Of a stretch of DNA of 64,000 bases, positions 56,979 to 64,000 are shown piece after piece. The stretch is taken from assembly GCF_017741935.1 (NCBI RefSeq), contig NZ_JAGHMH010000028.1:186001-250000 (forward strand). The letters run 5' to 3'. The notes beneath the pieces were generated by a model. It ran no database searches. It saw only the letters and a list, made by a program, of their open reading frames with translations, and was not told the DNA's origin. A program made the position numbers and the translations under genes. Each line of letters opens with the position of its first letter. The stretch's first letter is position 1. The DNA is from Rhizobium sp. 16-449-1b. Lineage in GTDB: Bacteria > Pseudomonadota > Alphaproteobacteria > Rhizobiales > Rhizobiaceae.

Positions 56979-59900
56979 ATGAACGAACGCTACGTTCGCC
57001 CCGCCCCTGACCGCATCGAAAAGGTGCGGGGTAGGAATGCCAAGCCGAAATACGGCTCGATGTTGATGGAGTTGGAACAACGCATCGCATTCGACGCTGC
57101 CGGCGCGGCGACCGTGGAAAAATCCCAGGAAAAAGCTCACCAGGATCAAGGGGATCACGGCTCCGCCGAGACCGCGCAGCACGACGGCGCCAGCGATGGC
57201 CATGACGCGCTGGTCGCTGCACTTGCCGAACACCAGGCCGCCTCGGCAGCACCCGAGATATCAGCCGTCGCACAGCCGCGTCAGGTGGTGGTGATCGATT
57301 CCTCCGTGCCCGATTACCAGGCGCTGGTCAAAGACCTGGGCGACAATTTCAAGATCATCGTGGTCGATCCGAACGAGAACGGCGTTCACGAACTCGCGGA
57401 AACGCTATCGTCTATGCACGATGTCGAGGCGATCCACATCATCTCGCACGGCAAGGAAGGCTTCCTGCAGCTCGGTTCTGCGTCGCTGACGGCAACCACG
57501 ATGGCGACCGACTACGCCGCCGACCTGACGTCGATACGCGGCTCCTTGACCGATAATGCCGATATTCTCGTCTACGGCTGCAATTTCGCCGAGGGCGAAA
57601 CGGGCACGAATGCCGTCAAGATGCTCGGCTACCTTACCGGCGCCGACGTAGCTGCCTCGACTGACCCGACGGGAAGTGCGGCCCTCGGCGGCAATTGGGA
57701 TCTCGAATACCACGATGGCGATATCGCCTCCGACCTGATCGGCACGGACAAGAGCCATGCGGATTACGCCGATACGCTGAACATCGCCTCGTCGAACGGC
57801 AATGGGGCGCTGTTGGTTTCGGCCGGGCGCTCGATCTACAGCGTTGATGTTCTGACCGGCAAGGCGACGATGATTACGACGGTGCCGACATCCGTCGGCG
57901 GCATCAGCATGTCGGACACCATCAACTCGCTGGCAGCCGATCAGTCAAATGGCCTGATCTACTACACCGATAGCAACGCCGTTTCAGGCAACAGGGCTCT
58001 GTTTGCCTATGACTACATCAACAACACCCATATCCTGGTCGATTCCGATCTGACCACGGGCGCCGCGACCAACATTGTTACGGGCACGACCGGCGTCGGC
58101 GGCGGCGCCGCGACATTCTACAACGGCGGCCTCTATCTCGGCGTCGAGAACGTTTCGGGAAGCAACGACCAGATCTACCGCATCACCTTCAGCAACAATG
58201 GTCGCACCATGGCCGGCGCGACGGCATTCGGCGCGCAGATTACGGCAGCGAACGACTGGGGCGACTTCGCCATCGATGCGACCAACAACACGCTGCTTAG
58301 CATCACCACGCTTGGCATCACCCGCTATAATCTCTCGACGGGCGCGATCATCGATAGCATCACCAATGCCACGGGCGGCACTGGTGCTCAGGGCGGCGGC
58401 GACATCAACGGCAACACCTATCTCGTCGGCACCGATATTCGCCAGATCAACCCGGTCACCGGCGCCGCCATCGGATCGGCTGTCACGATTACGACCAACG
58501 GCACGACCGCGCTCACCAACATCTCCGATGCCGCGCGCTGGACGCCACCAACGGGGATGATCGGCGACAAGATTTTCGCCGATAATGACAAGAGCGGCAC
58601 TTTCAACACCGGCGATGGCGGCATCGGTGGTGTTACGGTGCAGCTGATCGACGACGTCAATGGCGATGGCCTGGTCAGCGCCGGCGAACGCATCCTGGCA
58701 ACGGATACGACGGATGCTAACGGCAATTATCTCTTCACCGGCGTTCTCCCCGGCCAGTACATCGTGCGCGTCACCGACGCGAACGGTGTGCTTGGTACGG
58801 CGACGCTTACGACGGGAAGCACCACTCAATCGCTTGCACTTGCCACGATCGGCGCTGCCAACCTCGCAGCCGACTTCGGCTATTATGCCCAGGCCCCCAT
58901 CGTCGATCTCAATTCCGGCACGACGCCAACGCAGATCATCACCAATGGCGGCACGCCGGGCTCGACAGGCTGGACGGTCGGCGGCACGGGCGCCCAGGCC
59001 AATGGCGGCTTTGCCTGGACGCTGAACGGCGGAACCGGCACGCTGACACAAGCGAACGTGTCAGGCTGGACTGACGGTCTTGCGCCGTCTGGTGCAGCGC
59101 AGCTGACGTTCGATGTGGGCTGGAGCAACGATCTGTTGCTCGGCATCTCCAACGACAACAATACGCCGGCGACCGTGGATGTCACCATCGGCGGCGTGCT
59201 CTATGCGCGCATCACCACGGGTACGCTCAACGGCACGCCGAACACGGCGACCATCACCTATTTCAACGGTGCGACCGGATCACCGTCCACGGTCGCCGCA
59301 TCGGCCGCCGGCACCACCGCCTGGGGCCGAACCGCCGTCACCATCAACCTGCCCTCAACGGTGGTCGCTACCGGCGACCTCGTCTTCAGCTATTCCGCGG
59401 CCGGCGGGCTTCTGACGCCGAGCACGGATGATATCTTCATCGACAATGTCAGCGCCTTCCGCAATGTCGATACGGTTGCCGGCGTCAACTACACGACGAC
59501 CTACACCGAGAACGGCGCCGGCGTGTCGATCGGCAGCACGGCAACTGACGTGCGCGATCTCGACAGCACCAACATGCGCTCCGCCACCATCGTGCTCACC
59601 AATGCGCAGGCCGGCGACGTATTGACCGTCGGCACCTTGCCGAGCGGGATCACCGGATCGGTCGATACATCCGTTGCCGGGCAGGTGACCGTTACGCTGA
59701 CGGGCTCGGCCACCAAGGCGAGCTACGCCACGGCGATCAAGGCCATCACTTTCTCCAACACCGGCGACAACCCGAGCACGACGCCGCGCGTCGTCAACGT
59801 CACCGTCAATGACGGCGGTTTGTCGTCGGCCGTCGCCACCTCCACCATCGCGGTCGTCGCCGTCAACGATGCGCCGGTCAACAATCTGCCCGCCAGCTGG

Positions 59901-62900
59901 ACGACCAACGAAGACACCAGCCTGGCTTTGTCGGGTCTTTCGGTCACCGATCTCGACGCCGGCACCGGCTCGATGACGGTAACGCTGAGCGTCGCCTCCG
60001 GCACGATCACGGCAACGGCGGGCGGCAGCGTCGGCGTGTCGGGATCCGGAACCGGCACGGTGGTGCTGACCGGCACGCTCGCCAATATCAACGCCTATCT
60101 CGCCTCGGCTTCCGCGCCCGTCTACGTTCCTGTCGCCGATGCCAACGGCACCGTCGTCCTGACCATGACGACCAACGACAACGGCAACACCGGCACGGGT
60201 GGCGCGCTCACCGATGTCGATACGCGCAACATCATCATCAACCCTGTTAACGACGCGCCCGTGCTTGATCTCGACGGCTCGACGACTGGAACCGGCTATT
60301 CGGTCGGTTACACGGAAAATGCCGCCGGCGTCGCGATCTCGAACACCAACAGCAGCGTCATCGACGTCGACAATACCAACATGGCCTCGGCCTCGATCGT
60401 GATCACCAACGGCCAGGCCGGCGACCTGCTTACGGTCACCGGCACCCTGCCAGCGGGAATCGCCGCCAGCTACAACGCCACCACCTTCACCCTGACGCTG
60501 ACTGGCTCAGCGACCAAGGCCAACTACGAGGCCGCGCTCAGACAGGTGCTCTACACCTCGAGCTCCGATAATCCGACGCTCAATGGCGCCGCCGCATCGC
60601 GCAACATCAGCGTCACCGTCAATGATGGCGCCGCCAATTCCAACACGGCCGTCACGGCGGTCGCCATCACCGCCGTCAACGACGCGCCTGTTAATACGCT
60701 GCCCGCAAGCTGGACGACGAACGAGGACACCAGCGTCGCGCTGACAGGCCTGTCGATCGCCGATCCGGATGCCGGCACGGGCTCGATGACCGTCCGGCTA
60801 CAGGTGCCGACCGGCGTCTTGACCGCCACGGCCGGCGGCTCCGTCACCGTCTCAGGCTCTGGCACCGGCACGCTGGTGCTGACAGGCACGCTCGCCAATC
60901 TCAATGCCTACCTGGCATCGAGCGCGGCTCCCGTCTACGTGCCGGTGGCTGACGCCAATGGCAGCGTCACGGTGACGATGACGACGAACGACCTCGGCAA
61001 TTTCGGCACCGGCGGCCCGCTCACCGATACCGATACCGCTGTCATCAACATCACCCCCGTCAACGATGCGCCGATCCTCGATCTCGATGCCTCGGGCGCC
61101 GGCACCGGCTTTACCACGACCTACACGGAAAACGACCCCGGCGTTGCTATTGCCGGTACCGATGGCGTGATCACCGACATCGACAGCGCCAACATGGCCT
61201 CGCTGTCCGCGGTCATCACCAATGGTCAGGCAGGCGACATTCTGGCCGTAGCCGGCACGCTGCCCGCGGGCATCACCGCGAGCTACAATTCCACGACCTT
61301 CACCCTGACGCTCACGGGCTCGGCCCCGCGCGCCAGCTACGAGACGGCGCTGCAGCAGATACGTTTCCTATCGAGCTCGGAAAACCCATCCACCACGCCG
61401 CGCAGCATCAACGTCACGGTCAACGACGGCGCCGCCAATTCCAACGTCGCGGTCGCCACAGTCAACGTCATCGCCGTCAACGACGCGCCGGTGAATACGG
61501 TGCCGACGTCAGTGACGCTGAGCGAGGACGTGCAAACGGCGATCTCGGGCATTTCCGTCAGTGACGTCGACAGCGGCTCGGTCACCGTCACCCTGTCGGT
61601 CGCGAACGGCACGCTGTCGCCTTCGGTAATTGCCGGAACGGTCACCGGCAACGGCACGGCCTCGGTCACCGTCTCGGGCACGCTTGCGCAGGTCAACAGC
61701 GTGCTCGCCTCGCTGCGCTATACCGGCCGCGCTGACTATAATGGCTCGGACACGCTCGTCGTCTCCACCTCCGACGGTTCGCTGACGGACACGGATAATG
61801 TCGCAATCACGGTCACCCCCGTTGCCGATATCACGCCGGATACGGTGGCGACGGTTGAAGACACGGCGATCACCTTCAATGTCATCACCGGGACCAACGG
61901 CGCCACGGCCGATACCTTCAAGGATCCCGGTCGCGCCGTCACGTCGGTCACGCAGCCGCCGGCTGGGCAGGGCAGTGTCACCTTCGCCGCCGATGGCACA
62001 CTGGTCTATACGCCGTCCGCGAATTTCAACGGGCAGACGACCTTCACCTATACGGTCACTGCGGGCGGGGTTACCGAGACGGCCACCGTCACTGTCAATG
62101 TCAGCGCCGTCAACGATGCGCCGGTGAACAGCCTGCCGGCATCCGGCTGGAGCACCAGCGAGGATACCGCGATCGCGCTGTCCGGCCTGTCGATTTCCGA
62201 CGTCGACGCCGGCACCGGCACGATGACGGTGACGCTCGCTGTCTCCGGCGGCACGGTTTCGGCGATCTCGGGTGCTGGTGTCACCATCTCCGGCTCGGGA
62301 TCGGCGTCGCTGACCTTGTCGGGCACGCTCTCGGCGATCAACGCCTATCTGGCGTCGGCCGCCGCGCCGCAGTTCAACCCGGCCGCCAATGCCAGCGGTT
62401 CGGTGACGCTGACGATGACGACCAACGATGGCGGCAATACCGGCTCCGGCGGCGCGCTCACCGATGTCGACACGCGCACCATCACCATCGATCCCGTCAA
62501 CGACGCACCGGTCAACACGCTGCCGGCGGGCGGCTGGTCGGTCAACGAGGATACGGCGCTTGCGCTGACCGGGCTTGCGATCTCGGATGTCGATGCCGGT
62601 AGCGGCACGATGACCGTCGTGCTCGGCGTCAATTCCGGGCAGCTCACCGCCGTATCAGGATCGGGTGTGACGATCAGCGGCTCCGGCACCTCGTCGCTGA
62701 CGCTGTCGGGCACGCTTGCCAGCATCAATGCCTATCTCGCCAGCACCGCGCGGCCGGTCTACACGCCGGTGGCCGATTTCAACGGCGCGGTGACGCTGAC
62801 GATGACGACGAACGACGGCGGCAACACCGGTTCGGGCGGCGCGCTGACCGACGTGGACACGGCAACGATCACCGTCATCGCCGTCAACGACGCGCCGACG

Positions 62901-64000
62901 CTCGACCTCGACACATCCGCTGCCGGCACCGGCTACGCGACCAGCTATACGGAAAACGCCGCAGGCGTCGCCATCGTCAACACCGGCGTTCTCGTCGCCG
63001 ACGTCGACAACGCCAACATGGCATCGGCGACGATCGTCATCTCCAACGGGCAGGCGGGCGACGTGCTGTCGGTTACCGGCACGCTGCCATCTGGCATCAC
63101 CGCCAGCTACAACGCCTCGACCTATACGCTCACTTTGACCGGCTCGGCAACAAAGGCCGCCTACCAGACGGCGCTCGGCCAGATCCGCTATGCGTCTACT
63201 TCCGACGATCCGGGTGCGGTGACCCGCTCGATTAACGTCACCGTATCCGACGGTGCGGCGGCGTCCAACACGGCTGTTGCGACGGTCGCGGTCACGCCAG
63301 TCAACGACGCGCCGGTCAACATGCTGCCATCAGGCGGCTGGACGATGAACGAGGACGGTACGCTGTCGCTGACCGGCCTCTCCGTGGCCGATCCCGATAT
63401 AGGCTCAGGCACGGCGACGGTGACGCTGTCGGTCGGCTCCGGTGTGCTGACGGCCGCAAGCGGCTCGGGTGTGACCATCACCGGTTCGGGCACCGCCACG
63501 ATCACGCTGTCGGGCACGCTCACGAGCATCAACGCCTATCTGGCTAGCACCGCCCGGCCGAGCTACGCGCCGGTCGCCGATTTCAACGGCAGCGTGACGC
63601 TGACGATGGCGAGCAGCGACGGCCAGCTAACCGACACCGATACGCAGACAATCGCGATAACCGCTGTCGCCGATATCGCCAACGATACGGCAACGACCAA
63701 CGAGGACACGGCGGTGGTGATCGCCGTCGATGCCAATGACAGCTTCGAAAACGCCGGCCACACGATCACGGCGATCAACGGCTCGGCCATCGTTGCCAAC
63801 GGCGTCGTCAACGTCACCAGCGGCACGGTTCGCCTCAACGCCGATGGCACGCTGACCTTCACGCCATCGGCCAATGTCAATGGCAGCACCAGCTTTACCT
63901 ATACGGTCACCTCAGGTGGCGTGACCGAGACCGCGACCGTCAACGTGACCATCGTGCCGGTCAACGATGCGCCTGTGAACACCGTTCCGGGCGCGCAGAC
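56979..64000 (+). CDS. Giant DUF4347 surface protein with Ig/cadherin-like repeats (3' end outside window)
   Basis: At least 2,340 residues with no stop before the window ends. ATG 56979 has GGAGG seven bases upstream. There is no Sec signal; residues 32-41 (LEQRIAFDAA) match the LExR-type N-terminal motif of giant exported proteins. A DUF4347 domain covers about 97-255, with IISHGKEG (His157) and LVYGCNFAEG (Cys201). Next come a propeller-like region (about 265-520), an SdrD-B-like domain (about 527-605, IGDKIFADNDKSG) and a lectin/beta-sandwich-like part. From about residue 840 there are tandem Ig/cadherin-like repeats, each closing in VNDAP. I expect a biofilm or host adhesin exported through the divergent TolC/HlyD operon. 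The C-terminal signal, if any, is not visible. Confidence 0.9.
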   Translation, partial: MNERYVRPAPDRIEKVRGRNAKPKYGSMLMELEQRIAFDAAGAATVEKSQEKAHQDQGDHGSAETAQHDGASDGHDALVAALAEHQAASAAPEISAVAQPRQVVVIDSSVPDYQALVKDLGDNFKIIVVDPNENGVHELAETLSSMHDVEAIHIISHGKEGFLQLGSASLTATTMATDYAADLTSIRGSLTDNADILVYGCNFAEGETGTNAVKMLGYLTGADVAASTDPTGSAALGGNWDLEYHDGDIASDLIGTDKSHADYADTLNIASSNGNGALLVSAGRSIYSVDVLTGKATMITTVPTSVGGISMSDTINSLAADQSNGLIYYTDSNAVSGNRALFAYDYINNTHILVDSDLTTGAATNIVTGTTGVGGGAATFYNGGLYLGVENVSGSNDQIYRITFSNNGRTMAGATAFGAQITAANDWGDFAIDATNNTLLSITTLGITRYNLSTGAIIDSITNATGGTGAQGGGDINGNTYLVGTDIRQINPVTGAAIGSAVTITTNGTTALTNISDAARWTPPTGMIGDKIFADNDKSGTFNTGDGGIGGVTVQLIDDVNGDGLVSAGERILATDTTDANGNYLFTGVLPGQYIVRVTDANGVLGTATLTTGSTTQSLALATIGAANLAADFGYYAQAPIVDLNSGTTPTQIITNGGTPGSTGWTVGGTGAQANGGFAWTLNGGTGTLTQANVSGWTDGLAPSGAAQLTFDVGWSNDLLLGISNDNNTPATVDVTIGGVLYARITTGTLNGTPNTATITYFNGATGSPSTVAASAAGTTAWGRTAVTINLPSTVVATGDLVFSYSAAGGLLTPSTDDIFIDNVSAFRNVDTVAGVNYTTTYTENGAGVSIGSTATDVRDLDSTNMRSATIVLTNAQAGDVLTVGTLPSGITGSVDTSVAGQVTVTLTGSATKASYATAIKAITFSNTGDNPSTTPRVVNVTVNDGGLSSAVATSTIAVVAVNDAPVNNLPASWTTNEDTSLALSGLSVTDLDAGTGSMTVTLSVASGTITATAGGSVGVSGSGTGTVVLTGTLANINAYLASASAPVYVPVADANGTVVLTMTTNDNGNTGTGGALTDVDTRNIIINPVNDAPVLDLDGSTTGTGYSVGYTENAAGVAISNTNSSVIDVDNTNMASASIVITNGQAGDLLTVTGTLPAGIAASYNATTFTLTLTGSATKANYEAALRQVLYTSSSDNPTLNGAAASRNISVTVNDGAANSNTAVTAVAITAVNDAPVNTLPASWTTNEDTSVALTGLSIADPDAGTGSMTVRLQVPTGVLTATAGGSVTVSGSGTGTLVLTGTLANLNAYLASSAAPVYVPVADANGSVTVTMTTNDLGNFGTGGPLTDTDTAVINITPVNDAPILDLDASGAGTGFTTTYTENDPGVAIAGTDGVITDIDSANMASLSAVITNGQAGDILAVAGTLPAGITASYNSTTFTLTLTGSAPRASYETALQQIRFLSSSENPSTTPRSINVTVNDGAANSNVAVATVNVIAVNDAPVNTVPTSVTLSEDVQTAISGISVSDVDSGSVTVTLSVANGTLSPSVIAGTVTGNGTASVTVSGTLAQVNSVLASLRYTGRADYNGSDTLVVSTSDGSLTDTDNVAITVTPVADITPDTVATVEDTAITFNVITGTNGATADTFKDPGRAVTSVTQPPAGQGSVTFAADGTLVYTPSANFNGQTTFTYTVTAGGVTETATVTVNVSAVNDAPVNSLPASGWSTSEDTAIALSGLSISDVDAGTGTMTVTLAVSGGTVSAISGAGVTISGSGSASLTLSGTLSAINAYLASAAAPQFNPAANASGSVTLTMTTNDGGNTGSGGALTDVDTRTITIDPVNDAPVNTLPAGGWSVNEDTALALTGLAISDVDAGSGTMTVVLGVNSGQLTAVSGSGVTISGSGTSSLTLSGTLASINAYLASTARPVYTPVADFNGAVTLTMTTNDGGNTGSGGALTDVDTATITVIAVNDAPTLDLDTSAAGTGYATSYTENAAGVAIVNTGVLVADVDNANMASATIVISNGQAGDVLSVTGTLPSGITASYNASTYTLTLTGSATKAAYQTALGQIRYASTSDDPGAVTRSINVTVSDGAAASNTAVATVAVTPVNDAPVNMLPSGGWTMNEDGTLSLTGLSVADPDIGSGTATVTLSVGSGVLTAASGSGVTITGSGTATITLSGTLTSINAYLASTARPSYAPVADFNGSVTLTMASSDGQLTDTDTQTIAITAVADIANDTATTNEDTAVVIAVDANDSFENAGHTITAINGSAIVANGVVNVTSGTVRLNADGTLTFTPSANVNGSTSFTYTVTSGGVTETATVNVTIVPVNDAPVNTVPGAQ
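59862..63974 (+). repeat. Tandem Ig/cadherin-like repeats bounded by VNDAP
   Basis: The codons for VNDAP begin at 59862, 60246, 60675, 61059, 61476, 62109, 62496, 62883, 63300 and 63960, all in the same frame. Steps are 384, 429, 384, 417, 633, 387, 387, 417 and 660 bases, so modules of about 128-129 residues alternate with 139-143-residue modules and with longer double units. Copies are similar but diverged. Confidence 0.9.

Noticed and set aside
56836..57273. Minus-strand frames overlapping the start of the giant DUF4347 gene
   Set aside because: They overlap the N-terminus of a strongly supported gene and look like antisense shadows.
56979..64000. RTX (GGxGxDxxx) calcium-binding toxin or haemolysin
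   Set aside because: No nonapeptide RTX motif is visible in the part inside the window; the repeats are VNDAP-type Ig/cadherin-like modules. RTX repeats could still follow to the right.

Overview
The window looks like part of a secondary replicon (megaplasmid or chromid) of a Rhizobium/Agrobacterium-type alphaproteobacterium. It opens inside the repB gene of a repABC operon, followed by the antisense RNA region and repC. The DNA is GC-rich, and the gene content fits Rhizobiaceae: several ABC uptake systems, a PQQ-dependent sugar dehydrogenase, DUF882 and DUF3008 proteins and exopolysaccharide-type genes. I saw no tRNA, rRNA, CRISPR array, insertion sequence or phage gene.

Layout. 1-2426: 3' part of repB, ctRNA and repC. 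2461-7318 (minus): the stress module prkA / DUF444 (yeaH) / SpoVR. 7601-13638: membrane PQQ dehydrogenase, a small exported protein, a flavin amine oxidase and a divergent LysR regulator. 13743-20750 (minus): one giant gene for a protein of about 2,335 residues made almost entirely of an eight-residue repeat grouped in 80-residue super-repeats. 21493-30675: an MscS channel and a divergent polysaccharide-type cluster (deacetylase, three glycosyltransferases, acyl carrier protein, PLP decarboxylase, acyl-CoA ligase, acetyltransferase) that resembles exosortase-associated clusters but has no exosortase here. 30825-36461: LLM flavin oxidoreductase, YghU-type GST, LtrA, small membrane and DUF3008 proteins, an M19 dipeptidase and an XRE regulator. 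36527-39599 (minus): quaternary-amine ABC transporter. 40037-45763: sugar-type ABC transporter with a divergent GntR regulator and a clear palindromic operator. 45795-50679: DUF882 protein, small secreted protein, CNNM/CorC protein, PAS-GGDEF cyclase.

50783-64000: the most striking locus. A four-gene minus-strand operon (TolC, small HlyD-type adaptor, GAF-like/HlyD fusion, PqqD-like/M50 protease/HlyD fusion) is divergent from a giant DUF4347 surface protein that runs off the right edge. The giant protein carries an N-terminal LExR-type motif, a DUF4347 domain with a caspase-like His/Cys pair, an SdrD-B-like domain and many VNDAP-bounded Ig/cadherin-like repeats. No ABC ATPase is present in the visible part. 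I infer a dedicated export system in which the PqqD-like and M50 modules may read and cut the N-terminal leader of the adhesin.

The two most unusual objects are therefore the octad-repeat protein and the M50/GAF/HlyD export locus with its DUF4347 cargo. Functions proposed for both are inference from sequence patterns only.
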